A stretch of 20,535 bases of DNA from NCBI GenBank assembly GCA_964622035.1, contig CAZUPF010000010.1:1-20535 (forward strand), written 5' to 3'. The notes under the pieces are model-generated. The model was not told where the DNA came from, searched no databases, and worked only from the letters and a program-made list of their open reading frames with translations. Positions 6,321 to 13,820 of the stretch are shown in pieces; the stretch's first letter is position 1, and each line of letters starts with the position of its first letter. The DNA comes from CAZUPF01 sp964622035 (GTDB lineage Bacteria > Patescibacteriota > WWE3 > JAUXAW01 > JAYEID01). The translations under genes and the position numbers were made by a program.

Positions 6321-8210
6321 ATGAAAATCCTGCCGCGAACCTTGATTATTGTTGTTGGTGTCCTCTTGATCCTGCTTTCTGCTGCGCTGCTGCTGCGGAA
6401 GAGGATTGTTTCTTTCCTCGCTCCCCCACCGGAGAAGGTCTCCCTGACCTACTGGGGCCTCTTTGAGCCTCGCGAGGTGATGGAGCCTTTAATTTTGGCT
6501 TACCAACAAGAACACCCCGAGGTAGAAATTAATTACCAGCTACAGGCTTTTCCCTCCTTCAAGCAGTATAAGAAGACCCTCTTCACTCGCCTTCGGCAAG
6601 GTGGCGGGCCAGATATTATGCGTATTCACGGTTCTTGGATTCCAAGTTTTCAGGATTTACTCTCCCCGCTCCCCAGCCAGATTATGACCGTCTCTGAGTT
6701 TGGACAGGCTTTCTACCCCATCTTTAGTGAGCAGTGTCAGCAGGGGGGGAGCACCCTTTGTCTTCCCTTGATGTATGACGGTCTGGTCCTGCTCTACAAT
6801 AAAGATCTTTTTTCGGAGGCGGTAATCTCCTCTCCTCCGGAGACTTGGGAAGGCTTTCGTAAGGCGGCTATTAAGCTTTCAGAGTGGCAGGATGATGATC
6901 CCCAGAAGGCCCTTTTACAGGCGGGGTCGGCTTTGGGGGCGGCGGAAAATGTGGCTTACGCCTCTGATATTTTGGGATTAATGCTTGCCCAGTCGGAAGT
7001 TACGATCCCTGGGGGCCTAGCTACCCAGGCGGCTCAGGATGTTTTTACTTTTTACACCAACTTTGTGCTCAAAGATCATGTTTGGGATAAAACCTGGCCG
7101 AGCTCTGTTTCTGCCTTTTCCTCAGGCAAGGTGGGGATGATTTTCGCTCCCTCTTGGGAGGTGGCCCGGCTTGCCCAGGAAGGTACTGTTGATTTTGGGG
7201 TTGCTCCCGTGCCCCAGGTCCCAACTTTAGAGGGGGGTCTAACCAGAATCGGTTGGGCTACTCCGTGGGTTGAGGTAGTCTCCCAAGGCTCGGAGCATGC
7301 TGCCGAGGCCTGGGAGTTTTTGCAATTTCTCTCCGAGAAGGACGCTCAGCAGACGATATTCGATGCCGCCTCGCGGTTGCGGGGGTTTGGTTTTGCCTAC
7401 CCTCGGCAGGATATGCAGGAAGTGCTTAGTTCTCATCTCTATCTAGGGGCGGTTGTTGAGCAGGCTCGTGAGGCTAAGGGTGGTGTGGTTAGTTCGTGCT
7501 CGGGGAACCCAGACTACGAGGGGTCGTTTTTGGAGGCGATTGCGGGAACTCTTTCTGGTCGTTCAGTAGAGACATCGTTAAAAACGGCGCAGACGGGACT
7601 GGAAACTCTAATTTCGGGGAGAAGCTTGGGGTTGGAAGGCGATGAGCGGTCCTGCTCGCTAATTTCTTTTGGCCCTGGTGTGGGGGAGGCGGTAGTTGAA
7701 GAGGCTGCTGTGCCTTCGGAATTATCGGAAAGGGTACCCGAGGAGGAAGAGGCTGTGGAGGAAGAGGACGAGGCCGAAGCTGAAGAGTCTACGCCAACTC
7801 CCCCACCGCTTCCAGAGTGTCGTGGACTTTCTGCCTCTCCCACGAGTGGTGAGGTTCCTCTGAAGGTACTGTTTAGTGCTCGAGCCTCTGATGCGACTAA
7901 GGTTGCGGAGTATCAATTTGTGTTTGGTGATGGGGCTCGGGAGGCGACGACCTCGGCCAGCCTCTACCATACTTACGCGGATTCAGGAACATTCTCTGCT
8001 TCCGTGAGTCTCAAAGATTACTCCTCGGGTGCACTAGTAACCGATTCTCTTTGCCAGGCAACCGTCTCGGCGCAGAAAGTGACCGTACCGGAATCGGAAC
8101 CAGAATCGGAGATCGCGTCGCCGGGGGAAACGGATACCGGGTTTTCCGCCCCGCTGATCGTGGTTTCCGCCTTTAGTTTCCTGCTACTTCTTCTGGGGTT
8201 TCTCTTGTAA
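6321..8210 (+). CDS. Membrane-anchored solute-binding protein (family 1) fused to a PKD domain
   Basis: The chosen ATG at 6321 gives 629 residues; a TTG at 6267 in the same frame would overlap the preceding gene. Residues 7-25 form a membrane anchor with a basic stop (RKR). Residues 40-435 read as a type-1 extracellular solute-binding protein: SLTYWGLFEP, then ADxMxxH-like GGGPDIMRIHGSWIPSF (94-110), MYDGLVLLYNKDLF (151-164), ETWEGFRKAA and GKVGMIFAPSWEV (269-281). A strongly acidic Pro/Glu linker spans about 465-497. Residues 500-585 are a PKD/Ig-like domain (FGDG 535-538, HTYADSGTFSASV 550-562) with Cys500 and Cys578 placed for a disulfide. A second membrane helix, 609-629, ends the protein. 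The substrate (sugar-like by family) is unknown. No permease or ATPase gene is within view. Confidence 0.85.
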   Translation: MKILPRTLIIVVGVLLILLSAALLLRKRIVSFLAPPPEKVSLTYWGLFEPREVMEPLILAYQQEHPEVEINYQLQAFPSFKQYKKTLFTRLRQGGGPDIMRIHGSWIPSFQDLLSPLPSQIMTVSEFGQAFYPIFSEQCQQGGSTLCLPLMYDGLVLLYNKDLFSEAVISSPPETWEGFRKAAIKLSEWQDDDPQKALLQAGSALGAAENVAYASDILGLMLAQSEVTIPGGLATQAAQDVFTFYTNFVLKDHVWDKTWPSSVSAFSSGKVGMIFAPSWEVARLAQEGTVDFGVAPVPQVPTLEGGLTRIGWATPWVEVVSQGSEHAAEAWEFLQFLSEKDAQQTIFDAASRLRGFGFAYPRQDMQEVLSSHLYLGAVVEQAREAKGGVVSSCSGNPDYEGSFLEAIAGTLSGRSVETSLKTAQTGLETLISGRSLGLEGDERSCSLISFGPGVGEAVVEEAAVPSELSERVPEEEEAVEEEDEAEAEESTPTPPPLPECRGLSASPTSGEVPLKVLFSARASDATKVAEYQFVFGDGAREATTSASLYHTYADSGTFSASVSLKDYSSGALVTDSLCQATVSAQKVTVPESEPESEIASPGETDTGFSAPLIVVSAFSFLLLLLGFLL

Positions 8211-8257
8211 CGACGGCCTTGCGGGAATAAATCGGAAATTATGCGGGAATAACGACC

Positions 8258-8620
8258 CTATACCTCCCGGATTACCTGCACTTCTGCTAGTCCTAAGAGG
8301 AGCAGGAGAACGCCGAGATTAAGGGGTGAGGCCATTCCGAAGTAGCGTAGAAAGAGAAAGAGGGTGGCGCTGAGGGCGGGGGGGAGGGCGAGTTTCGCGC
8401 TTTCTCGAAAGGTGTCGCGCGACTTGTACCATTGTGGTCGAGACCTCCGGCGAAGCATGTAGATGAGCAAGGCCAGAGAAAGCTCTAACCCTATTAGTAT
8501 ATTGAGAAGGAACAGCAGGACCACGGGCTCGTTGTAGGGGGCGGTGAAGAGTACGAGGTAGCCACCGCTGCCCCAGGCGAGAATACTGATAATAATTATC
8601 GTGACGAGAAAGCGCTCCAT
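8258..8620 (-). CDS. Small four-helix membrane protein, unknown function
   Basis: This 120-residue protein is not recognised. Hydrophobic segments at about 4-25, 32-55, 76-92 and 96-114 predict four membrane helices. Between the second and third is a basic cytoplasm-like loop (MLRRRSRPQWYKSRDTFRESAK), which by the positive-inside rule places both termini inside. It is the only minus-strand gene between 5942 and 12668 and is divergent from rmuC across a 74-bp gap. The ATG at 8620 has no strong Shine-Dalgarno, and no -10 lies close to it, unlike its neighbours. The long hydrophobic frame without stops supports it as a real gene, but its role is unknown. Confidence 0.6.
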   Translation of the reverse strand: MERFLVTIIIISILAWGSGGYLVLFTAPYNEPVVLLFLLNILIGLELSLALLIYMLRRRSRPQWYKSRDTFRESAKLALPPALSATLFLFLRYFGMASPLNLGVLLLLLGLAEVQVIREV

Positions 8621-8649
8621 AAAACAGCCCTGCGAAAAACTACTGCTAC

Positions 8650-8659
8650 TACCTAGGTA
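8650..8659. promoter_or_regulatory. 10-bp palindrome in the rmuC divergent promoter region
   Basis: TACCTAGGTA is a perfect palindrome that ends 20 bp before the rmuC -10 element, so it overlaps where a -35 would be. It could be an operator; a palindrome this short may also be chance. Confidence 0.25.
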
Positions 8660-8679
8660 CAGAAGATGTGTATATTTGG

Positions 8680-8685
8680 TAAAAT
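8680..8685 (+). promoter_or_regulatory. -10 element of rmuC
   Basis: TAAAAT ends nine bases before the rmuC ATG (8695). The expected start lies about three bases before the ATG, and no Shine-Dalgarno is present in AATCTTATC. Confidence 0.55.
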
Positions 8686-8694
8686 AATCTTATC

Positions 8695-9705
8695 ATGAGT
8701 TCGGAAATACTAATTGTTGCTGCGTTGGTTGCTTTGGGTTTTGCCGCCCTTCTTTATTTTTTCAATAAGAAGCTTGAGAGCCTTAGGCAGGACGAGGGGC
8801 GAGAGGTTCTCTTGGAGTGGCTCAAGGAGATGCGGGGGAGTTTGGATAAGAATACGGAGACGGTGGATAGGCGGTTGGCGGAGAGTACTAAGGACATCAA
8901 CGATCGTTTGAATCAGGCGGCGCTGGTTATCGGTAAGGTGCAGCGGGAGTTGGGGCAGATGAGCGAAATCGGGCGGCGAATGGAAGAACTGCAGGATTTC
9001 CTGAAAAACCCTAAGTTGCGTGGCAACCTGGGGGAGCAGGTCCTAGCCGATCTTTTATCTCAAACTATTCCCCAGGATAAGTTTTCTCTGCAGCACTCCT
9101 TTCGTGATGGCCAGGTGGTTGACGCCGCGATTACAACCGCTAGTGGGATTATTCCTATCGATGCCAAGTTCCCGCTAGAGAACTTTCGGTTGCTGATGCA
9201 GGTTGAGGGTGAGAAGGAGAAAGAGCAGGCGAGGAAGGCCTTTGTGCGGGATGTTAAGAAGCATATCTCCGATATTGCCAAAAAATACGTCCGTCCTGAA
9301 GAAGGGACGACCGATTTTGCGTTGATGTATATTCCCTCGGAACCAATTGCCTACGAGATTCTGGTTCACCATCAGGAGCTCTCCGATTATGCTTGGGACA
9401 AAAGAGTAGGAGTCGTATCCCCGAATCAGTTTAACTATTTCTTGCGCGCAGTTCTTCTCGGTTTTGAGCGGCATCAGGTGCAGGAACGCGCTAAGGAGAT
9501 TTTGTCATCTCTTCGTTCTTTGCGTGATCAGTCTGCTAAGTTTGGTGAGGATCTGCGGATAATGGTGAAACATGTTACGGATGCCAAAAACAAGGCGGGG
9601 GATGTGGAGCTTAGTTTCGATCGGTTGGCCGGGAAGCTTGACCAGGTACAGCGGCTAGAGAGCCCCCAAAAACCCCCTTCCGAATCGCCCCTTCTTGAAG
9701 AATAA
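8695..9705 (+). CDS. rmuC: RmuC-family DNA recombination protein
   Basis: This 336-residue protein has the RmuC layout: an N-terminal membrane helix (about 5-23), a long coiled-coil-like region rich in Glu/Lys/Leu (25-100), and the RmuC nuclease-like core (about 105-300). Hallmark stretches are LRGNLGEQVLADLL, VVDAAITTASGIIPIDAKFPLENF, FALMYIPSEPIAYEIL and VGVVSPNQFNYFLRAVLLGF. RmuC limits inversions at short inverted repeats in E. coli and has a PD-(D/E)XK-like core; its exact activity is not settled. The ATG at 8695 follows a -10 element by nine bases. It is followed after 53 bp by a helicase-nuclease gene, so two recombination proteins are neighbours, each with its own promoter. Confidence 0.93.
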   Translation: MSSEILIVAALVALGFAALLYFFNKKLESLRQDEGREVLLEWLKEMRGSLDKNTETVDRRLAESTKDINDRLNQAALVIGKVQRELGQMSEIGRRMEELQDFLKNPKLRGNLGEQVLADLLSQTIPQDKFSLQHSFRDGQVVDAAITTASGIIPIDAKFPLENFRLLMQVEGEKEKEQARKAFVRDVKKHISDIAKKYVRPEEGTTDFALMYIPSEPIAYEILVHHQELSDYAWDKRVGVVSPNQFNYFLRAVLLGFERHQVQERAKEILSSLRSLRDQSAKFGEDLRIMVKHVTDAKNKAGDVELSFDRLAGKLDQVQRLESPQKPPSESPLLEE

Positions 9706-9719
9706 TCCAGCGCTGGATT
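9704..9719. promoter_or_regulatory. 16-bp perfect palindrome at the rmuC end and uvrD promoter
   Basis: AATCCAGCGCTGGATT is a perfect 8+8 palindrome that overlaps the rmuC stop codon and ends 24 bp before the helicase -10. No T-run typical of a terminator follows (only TTT), so an operator is more likely than an intrinsic terminator. Confidence 0.45.
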
Positions 9720-9740
9720 TCGAGTTTGTCTGTGGGCCGA

Positions 9741-9749
9741 TGCTATACT
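9741..9749 (+). promoter_or_regulatory. Extended -10 promoter of the helicase-nuclease gene
   Basis: TGCTATACT is an extended -10 (TGN plus TATACT) ending nine bases before the ATG at 9759. The expected start is within about three bases of the ATG, giving a nearly leaderless mRNA. No clear -35 is seen, which extended -10 promoters can lack. Confidence 0.6.
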
Positions 9750-9758
9750 GGGGTAGGT

Positions 9759-12668
9759 ATGACTATCCAGGAGGGAGTTACGCTTAATCAACGGCAGAAG
9801 CAGGCGGTCGAGTACGAAGGCGGGCCGCTACTGATTGTTGCCGGTCCGGGCACCGGTAAGACCAGAGTAATTACCGAAAAGATACGCTACCTCATTTCCG
9901 AAAAGGGGGTTAGTCCGCAGAGTATTTTGGCTCTCACTTTTACTGAGAAGGCGGCGGGAGAGCTGTTGGCTCGGGTGGATGAGGCAATGCCTTTGGGTTA
10001 CGAAGAGCCCTGGCTGATGACCTTCCACTCCTTTTGTGACCGGATCCTCCGCCTGTCCGGTTTGGAGGTTGGGCTAGACCCCGATTTTAGGATCCTCACC
10101 GCTTCTGAGCAGTGGCTTTTCGTACGGAAGCACCTTTTTGACTTTGATCTTCGTTACTTTCGCCCCCTAGGTAACCCGGCCAAGTTCATCTCGGCGCTGT
10201 TGGGTCTGTTTTCGCGTTTGCAGGATGAGGATGTGGGCACCGGCGAGTTTGGAAAGTTCGTCGAGGTTCAAAGTTCGAAGTTTAATCCGCCAGCCGGCGA
10301 ACAGGGTGCGAATGTTGCTGGGGTGGAGGATGAATTAGCCAAACTTCAGGAGATTGCAGCAGCCTACGCCAAATACCAAGAGCTAAAGATCCGCGAGTCG
10401 GTGATGGATTTTGGGGACTTGATCAGCTGGACGGTGCGGCTTTTTCGCGAGCGCCCAAATGTACTGCAGAGGTATCGGGACCAATTTCAATATATTCTAG
10501 TGGATGAGTTCCAGGATACAAATTATGCTCAATACCAGCTGGTTAAACTGTTGGCCCCCTCTGAGCAGCAGCCGAACCTCCTGGTAGTGGGGGATGATGT
10601 CCAAGCCATCTATAAGTTTCGTGGGGCCTCCCTTTCTAATATATTAAGTTTCAAGGAGGACTACCCACAAGCAGAGACGGTTGTGCTTAACCGTGACTAC
10701 CGCAACCCCCAATCGGTGATTGCGGCCGTGACCAAACTAGCCCGACGCAACGAGCCGAACACTCTGGAGACCAAAATCGGTATTGATAAGCAGCTACAAT
10801 CTGCCGCCCCTCGCCAGTCATCTGCGAGGGACAGTATTGAGGTTATCTCCTGTGAGACGGCGGAGGACGAGGCAGACCGCGTCGTGGCCAAGATTGCGGA
10901 ATTAGCTGGAGAGGGAGGCTACTCCTGGCGGGATTTTGCTGTTCTGGCGCGGGCTAATTCTTACCTTGATCCCTTCGTCTCGGCCTTTCGGCGGGCCAGC
11001 ATGCCTTATCAGCTTTTGGGTAACCGGGGTCTCTTTGACCAGCCAGAAATTCGCGAATTAGTGGCCTTCTTGCGCGTCGTCGCCGATCCTACCAACGGTC
11101 CTCCCCTCTTCACCCTGATGAGTAGTGCGGTATTTGGGGTTGATGGTGGCGCCGTGGCTGACCTTTTGGCTTTGGCGCGCAAGACCCGCCGCCCCCTGTG
11201 GGAGGTTATTAAGGAGGCGCGTAACGGTAACGATGATGAGGGGCTATCCCGGCTGGTTCGGGAGGTGGAGAGTGCACGAGTTAGTATATTGAAAAGCCCC
11301 CCAACGAAGATTCTTTACGATTTTGTGATCGGTGCGGGATTTGTCGAGCGCTTTCTGGTAACCGAGTCCCTGGCTAATCAGTTAAAAATCAAGAACCTCA
11401 ACCTCTTTTTCGCTCAGATTAAGCAGTTCGAGTCTGAGGCCGAGAATCCCCGGGTGCCCGACTTTGTTGCCCACCTTACCTTGCTTACCGAGGCGGGGGA
11501 AAACCCGGCCCAAGCGGAGATTGAGGATATTGATACGGTAAATCTGTTGACGGTGCACAGTGCCAAGGGTCTCGAATGGCCGGCTGTTTTCTTAATTAAC
11601 CTGGTCGCCGGACGCTTCCCGGCGCGCCGCCGCAGCGCCGCGCTAACTGTCCCGGAGGGGCTAGTCAAAGATACTGTTCTTGATGGGGATGCTCACTTGC
11701 AGGAGGAGCGCCGCCTTTTTTATGTTGGTTGCACGCGGGCTTCGGCGCGGCTTTTCCTGACCTGGGCCAAGGATTACGGGGGGAAGCGCGAGCGACGGCC
11801 CTCCGGGTTTATTGAGGAGTTGGGGCTTAGTCCCCGAGCGGCTGCTACCCCACGGTCAGGAAAAGAGGGGGCGCAGCTATCTTTACTGGGTGGGGGTGGG
11901 GAGGTGTCTGATGACCGCCAACTACCCGTGTCGGTTTCCAACTACCAGCCGGCCTATGTTAGCTATTCCCAGCTGGAAACCTTCCGCCAGTGCCCGTTGA
12001 AGTATAAATACCGTTATATTTTAGGGATTCCCACTCCGCCGAGCCACACTTTAAGTTTTGGTCAAACTATTCACCGGGTTCTGCGTGATTTCCACCGGGC
12101 CGATCTTTTTGGTAAGAAAGATTTAGCCTACCTTCTTAGTCTCTATGAGACCCATTGGTTAGGGGAGGGGTATGATTCGGAGGAGCACCGGCAGGAAAGA
12201 TTTGCTGAGGGGCAGAGTCTTCTAAGAGATTACTATGTAAAACACCGGACACAGCTGGGCCGTCCTCTGTTTTTGGAGAAGAAATTTACTCTAAAGGTTG
12301 CCGGCTTGCCGCTAATTGGCTCTATTGACCGGATTGACGAGCGAGAGGGGGGAGTCGAGGTTATCGATTACAAGACGGGGAAGGTAAAAGACCAACGGGC
12401 GGTTGACCGTGACGAGCAACTAACCATTTACGCTCTGGCCGCTCGGGATGCTTTGGGGCTAAAGTCGAAGAGTCTCGCTTTATATTTTATTGAAACGAAT
12501 GAGAAGGTTGTGACCACTCGGACTGATGAGGCGCTGGACCAAAAACGAGTTGAGCTGGTAGCGACCATCACAGCGATTCGGGAAAGTGGCTTTGCCCCAA
12601 CCACCAACTTTCTCTGCGACTATTGCGACTTCCGCCACATTTGCCCGGCGTATAAGATTAAAAAGTAG
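9759..12668 (+). CDS. UvrD/Rep-type helicase fused to a RecB/Cas4-like Fe-S nuclease
   Basis: The start is the ATG at 9759 (MTIQEGVTLNQRQKQAVE, the Q-motif region); an in-frame upstream start at 9726 would lie before the promoter. The 969 residues contain all superfamily 1A motifs: Walker A AGPGTGKT (28-35), TFTEKAAGEL, TFHSFCDRIL, VDEFQDT (about 248-254), VVGDDVQAIYKFRGA, LNRDYRNPQSV, TVHSAKGLEWPAVFL and RRLFYVGCTRA (about 650-660). The C-terminus (about 735-969) is a PD-(D/E)XK nuclease: GSIDRIDE and VIDYKTGK, plus Cys745, Cys953, Cys956 and Cys962 in the spacing of the AddB/Cas4 iron-sulfur staple. One polypeptide thus joins motor and nuclease, as in mycobacterial AdnA/AdnB. Likely role: DNA end processing for recombination repair. 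No partner AddA/AdnB-like gene is in the window. Confidence 0.93.
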   Translation: MTIQEGVTLNQRQKQAVEYEGGPLLIVAGPGTGKTRVITEKIRYLISEKGVSPQSILALTFTEKAAGELLARVDEAMPLGYEEPWLMTFHSFCDRILRLSGLEVGLDPDFRILTASEQWLFVRKHLFDFDLRYFRPLGNPAKFISALLGLFSRLQDEDVGTGEFGKFVEVQSSKFNPPAGEQGANVAGVEDELAKLQEIAAAYAKYQELKIRESVMDFGDLISWTVRLFRERPNVLQRYRDQFQYILVDEFQDTNYAQYQLVKLLAPSEQQPNLLVVGDDVQAIYKFRGASLSNILSFKEDYPQAETVVLNRDYRNPQSVIAAVTKLARRNEPNTLETKIGIDKQLQSAAPRQSSARDSIEVISCETAEDEADRVVAKIAELAGEGGYSWRDFAVLARANSYLDPFVSAFRRASMPYQLLGNRGLFDQPEIRELVAFLRVVADPTNGPPLFTLMSSAVFGVDGGAVADLLALARKTRRPLWEVIKEARNGNDDEGLSRLVREVESARVSILKSPPTKILYDFVIGAGFVERFLVTESLANQLKIKNLNLFFAQIKQFESEAENPRVPDFVAHLTLLTEAGENPAQAEIEDIDTVNLLTVHSAKGLEWPAVFLINLVAGRFPARRRSAALTVPEGLVKDTVLDGDAHLQEERRLFYVGCTRASARLFLTWAKDYGGKRERRPSGFIEELGLSPRAAATPRSGKEGAQLSLLGGGGEVSDDRQLPVSVSNYQPAYVSYSQLETFRQCPLKYKYRYILGIPTPPSHTLSFGQTIHRVLRDFHRADLFGKKDLAYLLSLYETHWLGEGYDSEEHRQERFAEGQSLLRDYYVKHRTQLGRPLFLEKKFTLKVAGLPLIGSIDRIDEREGGVEVIDYKTGKVKDQRAVDRDEQLTIYALAARDALGLKSKSLALYFIETNEKVVTTRTDEALDQKRVELVATITAIRESGFAPTTNFLCDYCDFRHICPAYKIKK

Positions 12669-12685
12669 CGCCTTTCCCCTGCGAG

Positions 12686-12718
12686 TTGAACACTCCGTAA
12701 CTTTTAGTATATTATAAT
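12686..12718 (+). promoter_or_regulatory. Promoter-like sequence after the helicase gene
   Basis: TTGAAC (12686-12691) is followed after 16 bp by TATATT (12708-12713), and a perfect TATAAT overlaps at 12713-12718. No gene follows on this strand before the terminator at 12754-12791. Confidence 0.4.
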
Positions 12719-12719
12719 A

Positions 12720-12791
12720 AACTGAGATAGTAACTCGGCGGGCCATTACTGAGGGGTCTCATCTCTTTTGGGGATGAGACCCTTTCTTTTT
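12720..12791 (+). ncRNA. Candidate small RNA between the helicase and femAB genes
   Basis: The stretch between the promoter-like sequence and the end of a strong intrinsic terminator is about 70 nt and has no credible reading frame. Its 5' half can fold a small stem (AGTAA 12728-12732 with TTACT 12746-12750) around a GC-rich loop; its 3' half is the terminator hairpin. It matches no RNA family I recognise. It could instead be only the 3' UTR and terminator of the helicase mRNA. Confidence 0.35.
12754..12791 (+). terminator. Rho-independent terminator
   Basis: GGGTCTCATC (12754-12763) pairs perfectly with GATGAGACCC (12773-12782); two further pairs (one a G-U wobble) extend the stem to 12 bp around the loop TTTTG. 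The T-rich run TTTCTTTTT follows on the plus strand. It would end the helicase transcript and any small RNA; on the minus strand no T-run follows the stem. Confidence 0.85.
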
Positions 12792-12821
12792 CGAGTTTAC
12801 CGGGTCGGGGTTCGCCACTAG

Positions 12822-13817
12822 CTAACTAAACAGGGTGAAGAGTAGTCTCATCAGGGGGGAGTAGTACTTGACCAGCGGGGCGGGGAATTCGATCTCTTTT
12901 CCCCCGAATTTCTTTTTAAAATAGGTAAAACCTTCCCAATTGCGGGTCGCTTTGGGGAAGCGGTGGTCATAGACGCCCTCAAAATCAAAAGTGTGGCACC
13001 CAAGACCTTGGGCCAGTTTGATCGCTTCCCAGAGGACGGGGTAGCCGGACAGAAGCTTTCTTCCTTCCGGGGAGCTGGCGGCGTGGTGGTAGTAAGCCAC
13101 CCCGTCGTGAGCTAAGAGTAAGCACCCCGCGTAGGGTTGTCCACATTCTACGCTATCGGCTGTTGAGTTATTACTATCTGGGTTGTTGGTATTTCCCTCT
13201 ATCGGATAGTGACTACTTTTCTCCTGCCCTGACGCCATAATCAGCCACGCCTTCTCGCCAAAGCATTCGGCTTTGGCTTGTAACTCCTTCCATTTTGGGG
13301 CGGTGAAGCCTTTGTTCCTGCCCGTTCCTTTGAGAAGTTCGGCGAGCTGCTGAAGGGCCGCCCGCGCTTTGTTGCTAGGGGCGGACAGTTGGTAGGTAGT
13401 AATTGCCAGCGTTTTTACTGCTTTTCTGATCGAGTACCGGGCATCCGGATCCAGCTTTTCCCAGAGCAGCTCCTCCGGTTGCGCAAGATCGAGGTGGAGA
13501 GTTTTAGAGGGGAGTAGGGGCCAAGTGTCCGCTTGTAAGTAGCTGCCGGCGAGTGGTGGGTGACTAATGGCTGGTTCGATCTTGACGAAGAGGGCGCGGT
13601 GCCGTTTCGCCAGGGTATCTAGCTCGTTTTTGAGAGGGACGGCCTGTGGGTGCTGGATTTTAACGACGGAACCAATCAGGGGGAGTTTTTTTACAAAGTA
13701 ATTAACTTTGCCCTTCTCACTGCTAGCTTTTAACTTCCCCACCTCCCACCCCCGCCGTCGCATGTAGTCGGCGTATTCAGTGGATTGTCGCAAGTCCTCT
13801 GTTGGTGGGGTTTTCAT
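12822..13817 (-). CDS. FemAB-family aminoacyltransferase (second of tandem pair)
   Basis: This 331-residue protein belongs to the FemABX/MurMN peptidyltransferase family (two GNAT-like folds). Signatures are LDLAQPEELLWEKLDPDARYSIRKA (110-134, strand plus the KxRYxIRxA helix), YAGCLLLAHDGVAYYHHAASSPEGRKL, LLWEAI-like VLWEAIKLAQ (261-270), and the C-terminal FDFEGVYDHRFPKATRNWEGFTYFKKKFGG block (277-306). By family it adds an amino acid from aminoacyl-tRNA to the peptidoglycan precursor, or acts on a related acceptor; the amino acid cannot be told. Odd: residues about 198-226 are an Asn/Ser/Thr-rich insertion between two core strands, absent from the upstream paralogue. It lies three bases after that gene, clearly co-transcribed. 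Confidence 0.85.
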   Translation of the reverse strand: MKTPPTEDLRQSTEYADYMRRRGWEVGKLKASSEKGKVNYFVKKLPLIGSVVKIQHPQAVPLKNELDTLAKRHRALFVKIEPAISHPPLAGSYLQADTWPLLPSKTLHLDLAQPEELLWEKLDPDARYSIRKAVKTLAITTYQLSAPSNKARAALQQLAELLKGTGRNKGFTAPKWKELQAKAECFGEKAWLIMASGQEKSSHYPIEGNTNNPDSNNSTADSVECGQPYAGCLLLAHDGVAYYHHAASSPEGRKLLSGYPVLWEAIKLAQGLGCHTFDFEGVYDHRFPKATRNWEGFTYFKKKFGGKEIEFPAPLVKYYSPLMRLLFTLFS

Positions 13818-13820
13818 TCG

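Noticed and set aside
7514..7843. Ser-rich open frame antisense to the solute-binding protein gene
   Set aside because: It is a shadow of the Glu-rich linker and neighbouring codons; no motif or start signal.
8221..8252. 10-bp direct repeat GCGGGAATAA (8221-8230, 8243-8252)
   Set aside because: Only two copies, no inverted symmetry, not next to a promoter; too little to call a functional element.
9726..9758. Upstream in-frame start for the helicase gene
   Set aside because: It would lie before the extended -10 at 9741-9749, and the family begins at the Q-motif region after ATG 9759.
8695..12668. rmuC plus helicase-nuclease as a new defence system
   Set aside because: Both are known recombination/repair families, and no nuclease partner, methylase, toxin or mobile element accompanies them.
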